Of a stretch of 64,000 nt of DNA, positions 10,671 through 21,890 are shown piece after piece (position 1 is the stretch's first letter; each line of letters starts with the position of its first letter). Under the pieces are notes generated by a model. The model was not told where the DNA came from and did no database searches. It saw nothing but the letters and a program-made list of their open reading frames with translations. Position numbers and translations under genes: made by a program. The DNA comes from Strigamia acuminata (taxonomy: Eukaryota > Arthropoda > Chilopoda > Geophilomorpha > Linotaeniidae). Where the stretch lies: assembly GCA_949358305.1 (NCBI GenBank), contig OX442319.1, forward strand, positions 12,834,001-12,898,000. Direction: 5' to 3'.

Positions 10671-11040
10671 TCTCACCCAGCCTTTGCTAACGTGTTCGTT
10701 TGGCACCCATGATGTCATAAAAATGCCATCTACCGACAACTTTCAAAACTTCTTAAACTCAAAATTGTGGAATTCCACAATTTTGAAAAAGTTTAATCAA
10801 TTTATACAGAGTTGCTAGACCAATTGAACATGTAAAAACAGGAGGTGCGTTCAAAGTTTCTAACGTTTATAAAAATGGCCAAAATAGTATGCAAAAACGT
10901 GCCTAACCGTGAACGTGTTCGTTTTTAGCCCTGTTTTTTACATGATGCATAAAAATCCCATTTCTTTCATTTAACCAACGAATGGGTTGTTTAAACTTCA
11001 AAACAAACAATACAAAATAATAGATTCACTAATTCACTTA

Positions 11041-11568
11041 CTATGTTTACATGTACCCAGTTATCTGGATAAGTGAAAATCCGAATTTTACTTTTCTGGA
11101 AAACTGATCATGTAAACAAATCAGTTTTCTAGAAAAGACAGACTTATCTGGAAAACTAAATTCCAGTTGTACGAGCTAGATTTTGGGCGTTTTGCGCATT
11201 GAAAAGGACATGTAAACACCCGTGCATGCAAAAATTCAAAAACTTGGATCGAGATATCGTCGAATCGTTGGAGTAAAAATACCAACGACATTTGGTACCG
11301 AAATCAATGTGAAATCAGCTAAAACCACCATTTTTGGGATCAGAATTTGCATATTAGGCACCATTGCAAAGATTCGAGCAAAAACCTCTTTCCTAACCAC
11401 CGTTTCATTTGTTTGGCTGAAATGGATCAACAGCCATTTTGTTATTCCAGATAATCAAAGGGCAGTATGGGTAATTCTCGTATGACGTCATGTAAACGCA
11501 AACGGTTATCCAGATAAATAAAATCCGAATATTCACTTATCTGGAAAACTGTGACCATGTAAACATGG
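11041..11568. mobile_element. TA-target MITE
   Basis: Ends are inverted repeats CTATGTTTACATG and CCATGTTTACATG, continuing into CAGTT-ATCTGGATAAG-type sequence. TA flanks both sides (11039-11040, 11569-11570). Composite copies 1 and 3 lack it at the same point. The inside has no transposase. Confidence 0.75.
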
Positions 11569-12129
11569 TAAATGAGTGGAATACCTTGTTTAGCAGAACA
11601 AGAACCAGTCTCATCTGTCCCTCTTTCGTCATCACTTTAATCAGAAACACGTTGGCTTTGGTCCTGCACAGCACTTCCAACGTCTGACTGTAGCCTTTCC
11701 AAGCTGCTTCGTGCAGTGCCGTATTCCGCTAAAAAAAATACGGAGTAACAATTAGCATAAAATAAAGTCCTCGAAAGCAATAGGTGTACCCAGTTATCTG
11801 GATAAGTGAAAATGCGAATTTTACTTCTCTGGAAAACTGATCATGTAAACGAAACAGTTTTTCAGAAAAGGCAGACTTATTCCGAAAACTAAATTCCAGT
11901 TGTACGAGCTCGATTTTAGGCGTTTTGCCCGGACCGAGTGGTGTCGACCTTCGATGTAATGTCGGAGGTCAATGGATACGTAAGTGCATATGACGGCCCG
12001 GCCAGTGAAATGTTAGTGAGAATATAGGTTCTTCTTGGGGACCTCAACCGTGGGCCGTTAGAAGACACGAAGGGGCGTGTCGAGGATTTGACAGTGGGCA
12101 CGCTTGAGGTGATTAGAGGTTAAAAACCA

Positions 12130-12735
12130 AAGCGCAAAAACAACATTATCCGCAAGAGACCAAAGGGAGACAGACTGGGAACTGCTCTGAGGGCCCCCAA
12201 CAACTAACAGGAGGACACAGGCGTACATAAAAACCCAGCGCCTTTACGGCAATGACAAGAAAAGGTTGATTCAAGAAATTCTGATCGGAGCAGAAGGAGC
12301 CATGGCAAGACCAGAGAAACCGACCAGAAATGACGTACAGGCCGTATATGGTTGCCTCTGGAGCTCCCGGTCCAAGATAATGTGTCTTGAACAAAGTCAA
12401 CTTTTGCCTCAGCCCTTTTTGGTAGATGTCGTTATTTCGGGAAAAGTGGTCGAAGCTTTTAATAAATAAATTTGCTCCTCTTTGATCCGAAAGGTGTCCT
12501 TCCGGCTGCTTTCTTCCTGCTCATCGTGACAGCAGGTATCTGTCCCAGTGTTCTGAAAAGAAACTGGACGGTCCTGATACACAAGATAGGGCAAGACACT
12601 ACTCGAGCCGTGAATTGGCAGCCTATCACTATTGGCCCAACAGTGCTCTAGCTCCTCACCGATACCATAAGATGAAGGTTGTCGAAGGACTTTCCCTTGC
12701 ATGAAAATCAAAAGGTGATTTTAACTTGACCCCAC
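12130..12735 (+). pseudogene. Non-LTR RT relic, copy 2
   Basis: Parallels copy 1 base for base with a few percent changes and has the same 3' truncation before the catalytic motif. Words include RLIQEILI and LKRNWTVL, the latter interrupted by frame changes. It is followed by the shared tail CCACCCTCCAA and then a minisatellite. Confidence 0.65.
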
Positions 12736-12874
12736 TACTAGCCAATCCTAATGTTAGCTCAATAGTCGACACTAATAATAATAGTCGAGTTTCAGTGGGT
12801 GGAAAAAGCCACTAAGATATTTCCACCCTCCAAGGGGGTAGAAATAGCCACCATGCTATTTCCACCCTCCAAAG

Positions 12875-13300
12875 GGATTTTTGAAAGATTTATAAAGGAT
12901 TTGTTGGATTTTTGAAAGATTTATAAAGGAGTTGTTGGATTTTTGAAAGATTTATGAAGGATTTTTGAAATTTTGAAAGATTTATGAAGGATTTGTTGGA
13001 TTGTGGAAAGATTTATGAAGGATTTGTTTGATGTTTGAAAGATTTATGAAGGATTTGTTGGATTTTTAAAAGATTTATGAAGGATTTGTTGGATTTTTGA
13101 AAGATTTTTTTGATTTAAAATGAAAGTTATGAAGATTTACAATGGATTTTTGGGATTTACAATGATTTCTGGGATTTACAATGATTTCTGGGATTTACAA
13201 TGATTTGTCAAGATTAACAATTGATTTCTTGGATTTGCAATGGCTTTCCTGGATTTACAATGGCTTTATCAAGTTTTATAATGGATTTGTTGGATTTCCA
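12875..13300. repeat. Minisatellite after RT relic copy 2
   Basis: Units of about 33 bases (GATTTATGAAGGATTTGTTG plus a spacer) pass into units of about 22 bases with GGGATTTACAATGATTT. Unit length and sequence drift along the array. Confidence 0.75.
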
Positions 13301-13478
13301 ATTACAAAAATATTACTTTTCTGAATTTGCTAAGATTTGAGTGGATTTACCATACAATATGTGCATTTATACGGTGTATTTCTAGATAGAAAATAAAACC
13401 TATGAAAATGCCAAATAAAAATTGCTGAACCAACATAAACCTAATTTTATCATCAAATACAATCCAATATGGCAGTAG

Positions 13479-13763
13479 CTACGTTCATGTCCGACGTGAA
13501 CGTATTATTTTCATGACGCACTGTGATTGGCTGAGACCCATTGATGTCAATTCGTTTCCTCGACGTAAGTTTTCTCAAATTCGATGTTCTAGAGGTTTTA
13601 GCTTCTCTTTTTCTTGACCCCCCCAGACCTAACCTTATCCGTTTTTAGCAAAGGCGACGAAATGTGAGTTTTCATCAATGTATTTCAATGCATCTCTCAA
13701 CCAATCACAGCGCGTCATGAAAATAATACGTTCACGTCGGACATGAACACAGCCACTTCGATA
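13479..13763. mobile_element. Long-inverted-repeat MITE
   Basis: Arms of about 65 bases carry CATGTCCGACGTGAACG, ATTATTTTCATGACG and CTGTGATTGG in opposite orientations around an unrelated centre. There is no coding capacity. The exact ends and target duplication are unclear. Confidence 0.65.
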
Positions 13764-13771
13764 AAATAATA

Positions 13772-14069
13772 CGGTGGAGCCTCAATTATCCGAACTAATT
13801 GGGGACATGGGTGTTCATAAAACAGAATTGTTCGGATAATCGAACATTACAGCGTAGGTTTATCCACATACCGTACTGCATATGAAAATAAAAAGTTGTT
13901 AAAATATAGCTAGAAAGCATTAAAACCGACCAAAAACGGAGAAAAACCGTCAAAAAAACATTAAAAATCGATTAAAAAACCAATACAAATCGGTAAAAAA
14001 ATCGCTTTACTGCTGTTCGGCTAACCGATCGTTCCTATAACCGGTGTTCCGATAATCGAGGCTCTACTG
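13772..14069. mobile_element. pogo/Tigger-like MITE
   Basis: The ends GAGCCTCAATTATCCGAAC and, inverted, CAGTAGAGCCTCGATTATC resemble the ends of pogo/Tigger elements. TA precedes the left end; the right side reads CA, so the target repeat has decayed or my end is one step off. The interior has runs of AAAAACCGNNAAAAA and no transposase. Confidence 0.65.
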
Positions 14070-14712
14070 CAAGTTAAAATCTGTACTGTACTGTAATATA
14101 AAATTTTCAGAAGTTTCTTTCAGCAATGCCATCTAGTGACTAAAATAATAATCATCTAACCTTTAGGCTTTCTTTTGCCATCTATCGGCGGTTTATTCGT
14201 ACTGCAATGCTAAATTCACATGAGCGAAATGTGATTTGATTAGGGGTTGAAATAGATCTACAACCATTTTGATGTCCCAGATAATCAAAATGCATTATGG
14301 GTAATTCACATATGATGTCAAGTTTACCAGAAAACTAACATCATGAAAATGCACACGGTTAAACGGATGAATAAAATCCTTATTTTCGGTTATTTGGAAA
14401 ACTGTTACCACGTAAACGTAGTTATTGTTAAATTCTGTATTTAGCATTCACTTTGCGCTTATAAAACTACCTCTTAATAATTTATCCATCCAATTAATTT
14501 ATAACACATTTTCTAAGTTTAGAATTTGGGTTAGAATATAAAGTTTATAAATGAAAAAAATAAATTTATCGACAAATTTGAAACTTATTTCAAATCTATC
14601 ATGAAATGAAGAGTGTTCCCCTTCGTTATTTCTATAATTGGTGGGGTTTTCCCCTAACTTGTGGGCACCATTTCATTGTTTCATTTTTGTTTTAAATAGA
14701 ATAAACTCAGTA

Positions 14713-15257
14713 GGCGCATTCAATAACTCCTAAACGATCGTTTAAACCCGTTTGCACGAACTTTTAAACGAGATTCTCGTTTAAAAGCTCGTGCAAACAG
14801 GTTTAAACGGGCTGAAAATAAACGACCTTTTTAGGTCGTTTAAATCTCCGTGTAACGAGTTTTCTCGTTCAAATTGCACATTTTGGCCGCTATCTTGGAT
14901 CTCCGTTAGATCGATCGCGACGATTGGAGATATAAGCACAATTTTGCAGCTGTTATTATTTTTTTATAGTGAATGATGATAATAATCATCACTAGTGTTA
15001 TAATTAGGGCTTGAAACAAAATAAAAATGCGAGGAAAGAAAAATCTCGAAACGAAATACCCGTATGCGAAATATAGCGGGAATTACGACCTATGGTAGAT
15101 CTTGATCTGGAATCCCAGGTCAAGTTTGGCAGTTGGTTAAACAATGTGGTTAAACAATCGTTTATTTGCTAAATAAACGATTACATTCAGAAACGAGGCT
15201 TTTCGTGTAAAAATTCGTGCGAGACGAAAATTTACACGAACAGTTATTGAATGCGTC
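14713..15257. mobile_element. TA-target MITE with GGCGCATTCAATAACT ends
   Basis: 545 bp, flanked by TA at 14711-14712 and 15258-15259. Right end inverted reads GACGCATTCAATAACT. Sister copies of the host repeat at 19045 and 345 lack it. The inside has further inverted pieces built on GTTTAAACGGG and TCGTTTAAA. Confidence 0.8.
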
Positions 15258-15689
15258 TACTGTACTTTTTGCTTCTCAAGACTTGTGGTTGTGTTACTTT
15301 TCTTTGCTCTAGACGCCATCTTTAATTTTCATCAATTTTGTCAAACTGCTACATCCTTTGTATCCAGAGACTTTAGAACTTGTTGGTAAATTTGTGTTAA
15401 CCTAATTTTATGCAAATTTAACACGTGCTAAACTTGTATCTTTTACATCTTCTTTTTTCACATTTCTTATTTTTTCCTGCAAAGCAGTACGCTTTTGAAA
15501 TTGAAATTTTAGAATTTTTTTTACAAATTAGAATTTCATATGAATAAAATAAATAAACAAAAATAAATAAATAAATTTTTTTAACGATGTGACGTTCATT
15601 AAGACTGATTGAAATACAACACTTGTGCGTATTTGTAAATACGTCAGCCAAATTATTACCAATACCGTATACCGTACTGCCTCATTTAA

Positions 15690-17326
15690 CCCTTCCAACC
15701 CTGAGATGGGTCATTTTGTGGGGTTGGACCTATTCCGCCCGGCCCAAAATTGCCCCATGGTCCATTTCCGCCCCATCCCAATTCCGCAGCGAATTTTCTT
15801 ATTTAAATTAAATAAAAATTATTTAAATAAAAATAAAATGTAATAAAATTTTGCAGAGCCCAATTCCGCCTAAATACATTGCGGAGTGGAATTGGGACGC
15901 GGCGGAATTGGGACTGGGGCGGAATTGGGACTCGGGCTGAATTGGGACTGGGAGGAATTGGGATTGGGGCGGAATTGGGACTGGGGCGGAATTGGGACGA
16001 GCGGATTTGATTTTAGTTGGATATTGTTTTGGTTGCAATTTTGTATACTAAATTCATGTTGAGTATGCAGTAATTGGTTGATAATAAGTGAAAATGTTTT
16101 ATAATGTGCTGAAATTGATAATAAATTGCCAGATTTGGCTAAAATAAGTGGAAATTTATCATAAATATGCTGAGATTCATCATAAATATGCTGAGATTCA
16201 TCATAAATATGCTGAAATTCATCACAATTAAGATAAATACATCAAAAGGGTGTCCAAGTTTAACAAATTTTTGGTGAAATTGATAAATCTGTTGCAATTC
16301 ATTAATTATACACAGAAATCGAGATGATTTGATGAAATTCATCACAAAAATGTTGAAATCACTCCAGTTTCACTCTATTTTTTTTGCACTACTAGTATTG
16401 TAAATTTCCAGCAAGGAAAAACACTCATGTGATGATCACAAATCGGAGTTCGGAGTCTTAGGTCGAATTTTGTTAGTCTCTAATCATTTGTTCGTTGAGA
16501 GAAAAATGCAGCACATCTTAAGGCAGTAAACTTTATTTTTACACTAAAAAAACTGTGGATGTTGAAGCAAAAATCTTTGCGTTTTAAAAGCAGGCCTCGA
16601 AATAGATGTATGTATTGTTTATTAAATAACAGAAATAAAACAAATTTCAGATATAAAATATTTTGGAGTGGAATTGGGACGCGGCGGAATTGGGACTGGG
16701 CGGAATTGGGACTGGAGCGGAATTGGGACTGGACGGAATTGGGACTGGGCGGAATTGGGACTGGAGCGGAATTGGGAGGGGCGGAATTGTGAGGGGCGAA
16801 ATTGGGACGAGCGGATTTGGATTGCATCAAGGCAGAATTGCAACTTTTTTTACCGAGAGGGGCGGTTTTGGAACCGGTGGAATTGGTTCTGGCGGAAATG
16901 AACCCCGTCCCATTTTGTGACCCTGTTTTAAAAAAAAATCATTATTTTTATAATAAATAATTTTTTTTCTCTCTCTGATTTTTGCTGACTATTCCTTTGA
17001 AACATCACTGAACACTATACCACAGTTGAAATTTTTTTAATTTTTTAATTTTTTTTTATAATTTGAACTCAAAGTTTAACTGGGTCAAAAAAGACCCATC
17101 TTAGGAGTCCAAAGGACATAAATCATGATCATCAGCAGGCTCCGCTAATGTCAATCATTGCCATTAAGTGTTGCGGCGGCCATCTTTGTTGTTGTCAAAA
17201 ACACACGTGTTGGCTAAATTCCTTCGGAAATCCCTAAGACCCGGATTTTGCGCATGCGCAGAATCTGGGTCAAAAAATACCCATCTTAGGGAGAGATGGG
17301 AGGCCAATTCTTTCGGTTTGGAAGGA
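15690..17326. mobile_element. piggyBac-like MITE, copy 2, carrying a further insertion
   Basis: TTAA at 15686-15689 and 17327-17330. Ends and interior match copy 1 at 2723-3176. Removing the inserted 1,190 bp plus a 9-bp repeat leaves about 438 bp. Confidence 0.85.
15721..16910. mobile_element. Element made largely of a GGAATTGGGAC minisatellite
   Basis: Inserted in piggyBac-like copy 2 with a 9-bp direct repeat CATTTTGTG (15712-15720, 16911-16919); copy 1 shows the empty site at about 2748. Both ends carry GGGGTT...TTCCGCC inverted, and units GGCGGAATTGGGACT repeat at 15870-16010 and 16665-16830, with two opposite-strand units at 15750-15790. The middle (16070-16360) has units with AAATTCATCATAAATATGCTG. 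A 9-bp target repeat is typical of Mutator-like elements, but no transposase is present to confirm it. Confidence 0.7.
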
Positions 17327-17639
17327 TTAAACGCCCCGGCGTTTAACTTTTTTATTGGGCCGACCACCTCCCGGTAAAGTCGGTTCGGGGCGGCACACGG
17401 TGCAATAAACGATGCCCAACCCCCGGCGTTTAAATGAACCCGGGCGTTTAAATGAGGCAGTACGATATACCGTAAACAGTAATACAATCTTTACATCATA
17501 TTTACTTGACTTTACGGTAAAGTAAATATGAAACTTCAAGAAGGTGTTCGTATAATAAAAACAGTGTGTATTTCTTTTGCAGAAAGTATGAAATATTTTT
17601 TTTCTTTATGCACCGAATAGTAAAATCACTTGCATACTA

Positions 17640-18094
17640 CCGTCTTCCCTCGAATACAACGTCATGACGTTATATACGAGTGCATTGATGGGTGCGATGC
17701 CGGGAAGGGTTGCGGGGTGCTCTTTTAACAGGCGCGATGCCAGAAAAACGAATTTGGCATGTATTTGACACGAATTTGATATGAATTTGATACGAATTGG
17801 ACACGAATATAAAAATTACTGTATGTTTTTGTTAGGCTTCGCCTCAAAGTGGCGCCCGCTACCTCCCTCCCTCCGCCGAACCAATCATCACCTTGTTATT
17901 TTAATCCTTTTAGTGAAGTGTGATGAATATTTTGCTGTTAAAATGATTTGAGTAATAAAATAACTACCTTTTTGTAATTGAAATTTCGAATAGAATTAAC
18001 TTTGTCCAATTTACTTACTCAACTTCTGATTTTTCAGAAGTTGCATGAAAAAGTACGAATATAACGTCCTGACGTTATTTTCGAGGGAAGACGG
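17640..18094. mobile_element. TA-target MITE with CCGTCTTCCCTCGAA ends
   Basis: 455 bp, TA at 17638-17639 and 18095-18096. The ends match inverted over about 15 bases and continue in AACGTCATGACGTTAT-like sequence. The sister unit shows the empty site at 20430-20450. Confidence 0.85.
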
Positions 18095-18121
18095 TAGATA
18101 TTTACCGAATGTATTAAACTA

Positions 18122-18360
18122 CCGTACTGCCTCAAATAAACGCCGGGGCGTTTAATAGTTTTTTTTGCCTCAACCCCACCCGGCGCTTATTCGAGGCCCG
18201 GCGCATGTCTGAAAAATTGCCGATTTTTCACTTAAAATGGTGATTTTTGCTCAAAATGATCATTTTTGTTTTTGCAAAAAATCGGTGATTTTTTGGGGAC
18301 CCGGCGTTTAATCAAGTCCCGGCGTTTAATTACGCCCGGCGATCATTCAAGGCAGTACGG
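18122..18360. mobile_element. GTACTGCC-family MITE, intact small copy
   Basis: 239 bp from CCGTACTGCC to GGCAGTACGG with TA on both sides. The interior has GGCGTTTAAT words and AAAAAATCGGTGATTTTT. It occupies the same place in the tandem unit as 20463, so it was probably there before the unit was duplicated. Confidence 0.8.
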
Positions 18361-19618
18361 TATCTAAAAAAACTGAAAAGTATTACCGGTAATTCTTAAT
18401 TTTTTTAAAATTAATATTTGAAATTAATTAATGGAAAATTATATAAAACGGCCTCTGGGTTTCTTTAAAAACGTTGTTATGCTCTGTTAAAGGCGAAATG
18501 TCAGGAAAACGTAGGCATCATAAGGCGATTCGCGTTTAGGGACAAGTACTTTGTTGAATACGAAAAATTTTTTCCTATCGATTTTTTTTGTTTATGCGAT
18601 ATAATAAACTAAATCTCAAGTGAAATTTGCAGTGATTGATCACTTATTTAATTAAATATTCACTTTGCGCTTATAAAACAATCACTTTATAATTTATCCA
18701 ATTAGTTTATATCACATTTTCTAAGTTTAGAATTTGGGTTAGAATATAAAGTTTATAAATGAAAAAATAAATTTATTATTTGGCGATAAATTTCTACAGA
18801 TTTTCTAATCGTGCTGTGAAAATCGGGTGATTTCACATATAATATAAATTGTTGTTTGGATTTTCCATTTTTTATGTATTAATTTGAAGTTGTGAATATT
18901 CCATTAATATTTTGTTATTTCTTATTTTTTAGTGTGTTGACTTGTTTCACATTTAACCAAAGTCTCTCGTTATTCCTATAATTGGTGGGGTTTTTCCCTA
19001 ACTTGTGGGCACCATTTCATGGTTTTATTTTTGTTTTAAATAGAATAAACTCAGTGTACTTTTTGCTTCTCAAGACGTGTGGTTGTGTTACTTTTCTTTG
19101 CTCTAGACGCCATCTTTAATTTTTATCAATCTTGTCAAACTGCTACATCATTTGTATCCAGAGACTTTAGAACTTGTTGGTAAATTTGTGTTAACCTAAT
19201 TTTATGCAAATTTAACACGTGCTAAACTTGTATCTTTTACATCTCCTTTCTTCACATTTCTTATTTTTTCCTGCAAAGCAGTACACTTTTGAAATTGGAA
19301 TTTTAGGATTTTTTTACAAATTAGAATTTCATATGAATAAAATAAATAAACGAACATAAATAAATAAATTTTTTTTACGATGTGACGTTCGTTAAGACTG
19401 ATTGAAATACAACACTTGTGCATATTTGGAAATACGTCAGCCAAATTATTACCAATACCATCTATACCGTAAACAGTAAATACAATCTTTACATCATAAT
19501 TACTTAACTTTACGGTAAAGTAAATATGAAACTTCAAGAAGTGTTTGTATCATAAAAACAGAGTGTATTTCTTTTGCAGAAAATATGAAATATTTTTTTT
19601 CTTTATTTATTCAATTAA

Positions 19619-20399
19619 AGGAGTTGCGCCATGAAAAATACAACAGGACTTTCTATGATGTAGTTTTATCAAAGTTTTTTATCAAAGTTATCAAATTTTT
19701 TACTGAAAATTTGATAACTTTTTTTTTATAGTTATCAAATTTTCAGTAAAAAATTTGATAACTATAACAATTTCATTGATTTTAAGAGATTGTCCTTAGC
19801 GCTTCATTGCCTTGCTTCAAAATCATGGAAACAACAAAATTCTGCCGATGACATCATTTAAGGTGTATCCACCAATGACGGTTTTGGAATGACGTCAGTA
19901 TGACGTCACACAGAAATAAAAACACACAATTCTTGAAAAAATGTACATAAAACCTAATGCTAAAACTTGTAAGTTCATTTTGTGATTCATTTGAAGAAAA
20001 TTAAATATACAAAACCAACAAATTGAAAAAAATTGTCAAATTTTTTTTTAAAAATCTATTTAAAATATTAAAATCAATCTATATAGAGTATAAAATTTTC
20101 TGAAAATTACAGAAGCCCCACTTCATCAATCACACAAAATATTATACAATTCCTTTCCATTTTTTAGCCGCAATATCGAATTTTTTGATTTTTTCTGTAT
20201 GCAGCTATTGAAATCTGTTCTGCCTGTGACGTCATTTCCGGTTTCTTGGAGTTTTTGAGAGGGGGCAGGGCTTAGCATTTTTAATTCTAGTTTGTAGTAA
20301 AACTATAACACTTTAAATTAGGAAAAATTGAGAAACATTTTGTTTAACAATACTTAATCATTTTTTACAATTATTACCAAAAAAAAATTTGCAACTCCT
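19619..20399. mobile_element. TTAA-target element with AGGAGTTGC ends
   Basis: 781 bp, TTAA at 19615-19618 and 20400-20403. The terminal repeats AGGAGTTGC/GCAACTCCT are short. Inside, 19690-19765 is a nested palindrome built on GTTATCAAATTTT. The element's left end also survives at 1370-1425. No transposase is visible. Confidence 0.7.
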
Positions 20400-20462
20400 T
20401 TAAGGATGCATCGAATAGTAAAATCACTTGCATACTAGATATTTACCGAATGTATTAAACTA

Positions 20463-20653
20463 CCGTACTGCCTCAAATAAACCCCCACCCGGCGCTTATT
20501 CGAGGCCTGGCGCATATTTAAAAAATTGCCGATTTTACACTGAAAATGATGATTTTTGCTAAAAATGATCATTTTTTTTCGCAAAAATCACTGATTTTTT
20601 GCAAAAAATCGGTGATTTTTTGGGAATCCGGCGTTTATTCGAGGCCGGCGACA
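20463..20653. mobile_element. GTACTGCC-family MITE, right end lost
   Basis: Begins TACCGTACTGCCTC like the copy at 18122 and shares its interior (AAAAATCGGTGATTTTTTGG). The right terminal repeat is missing, with sequence passing into module 3 at about 20655. Confidence 0.65.
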
Positions 20654-21183
20654 ATTACTGAAATTTTCACTGAGTGATTACCGGTAATTATTAATATTTT
20701 TAAAATTAATATTTGAAATTTATTTTGGAAAATTATATAAAACAGCCTCTGGGTTTCTTTAAAAACGTTATGCTCTGCTCTGTTAAAGGCGAAATGTCAG
20801 GAAAACTTAGGCATAAGGCCATTCGCGTTTAGGGACAAGTACTTTGTTGAATAGGAAAAATGTTTTCCTATTGATTTTTTTTTGCTAAAATTTTGTGACT
20901 TTGTTTATGCGATAATAAACTAAATCTCAAGTGAAATTTGTAGTGATTGATCATTTATTTAATTAAATATTCAAATTGGAACGTAGTTAATGTTAAATTC
21001 TGTATTTAGCATTCTCTTTGCGCTTATAAAACAACCACTTTATAATTTATCCAATTAGTTTATACCACATTTTTCTAAGTTTAGAATTTGGGTTAGAATA
21101 TAAAGTTTATAAATGAAAAAATAAATTTATCGACAAATTTGAAACTTATTTCAAATCTATCATGATAATAAATGAAGAGTATA

Positions 21184-21488
21184 TACTCTGGTTCGACTCA
21201 AGAGTATGCCCTTCTAAGAGCCGCATTACTCCTAACTCAAGTTTGTATTACTACCACTAGGAGAAGTAGTTTTTATTTTTATTATGATTTGTGATTGTTA
21301 TTACCATTTAAGTTGATATAATTTTGATTATTTTTATACATAAATGTTACTTCCTTGTAAGAAATAAAGTTCTATGGACATATGAATAAAAAACTATTGT
21401 TTGTTATGGTGTTTGGGTCTACATTTATGGATCACTACACCAGTGATGCGGCTCTTAGAAGGGCATACTCTTGAGTCGAACCAGAGTA
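21184..21488. mobile_element. TACTCTGG-family MITE
   Basis: 305 bp with perfect terminal inverted repeats of 43 bases starting TACTCTGGTTCGACTC. It is flanked by TA (21182-21183, 21489-21490). The empty site GAGTATACGTG is preserved at position 30 of the window. Perfect ends suggest a recent insertion. Shares interior sequence with 40190-40582. Confidence 0.9.
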
Positions 21489-21799
21489 TACGTGTAAATA
21501 TTAAAATAAATTTATTATTTGACGATAAATTTCTACAAATTTTCTAACCGTGCTAAACTTGTATCTTTTACATCTCCTTTCTTCACATTTCTTATTTTTT
21601 CCAGCAAAGCAGTACGCTTTTGAAATTAAGATTTTAGAATTTTAGAATTTTTTCAGAAATTAGAATTTCATATGAATAGAATAAATAAACAAAAACAAAT
21701 AAATTAATTTTTTTAACGATGTGACGTTCGTTAAGACTGATTGAAATACAACACCTGTGCATATTTATAAATACGTCAGCCAAATTATTACCAACACTG

Positions 21800-21807
21800 T
21801 ATATAAA
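21800..21807 (+). promoter_or_regulatory. TATA box of cysteine-rich peptide gene 2
   Basis: TATATAAA lies about 84 bases before the start codon, directly after a module-1 repeat. The 5' leader from here to the ATG is nearly identical to that of the disrupted paralogue at 6210-6303. Confidence 0.7.
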
Positions 21808-21890
21808 CCCCCAGAAGAACTTGAGAGTCACACAACAACCATCACTAGGTTTCATCAAGCTCGATTGAAAATCTCAAAACTCCGAAAAAC

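Larger units (their letters stand above)
10690..12850. repeat. Composite dispersed repeat, copy 2
   Basis: Same order of modules as copy 1, with a 528-bp MITE inserted at 11041-11568. It includes the exon-like segment (about 11600-11730, minus strand) and an RT relic (12130-12735). Confidence 0.75.
15672..17465. mobile_element. GTACTGCC-family MITE, split by nested insertions
   Basis: Left piece 15672-15689 and right piece 17327-17465. The ends are CCGTACTGCCTCATTTAA and, inverted, TCGTACTGCCTCATTTAA. TATA flanks both sides. Relatives are at 18122-18360 and 20463-20653. A piggyBac-like MITE sits in its TTAA. Confidence 0.75.
14430..21790. repeat. Tandem array of a roughly 1.3-kb unit, about three copies with insertions
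   Basis: Modules run 3-1 (14430-15660), 2 (17466-17620), 3-1 (18362-19450), 2 (19455-19610) and 3-1 (20655-21790). Everything between is inserted DNA listed separately. The final module 1 runs straight into the TATA box of cysteine-rich peptide gene 2, as the copy at 2041-2360 runs into lectin 1. No long frame belongs to the unit. Confidence 0.75.

Noticed and set aside
16480-16920. Overlapping frames through the GGAATTGGGAC array on both strands
   Set aside because: Repeat artefacts with periodic composition, no start context and no family.
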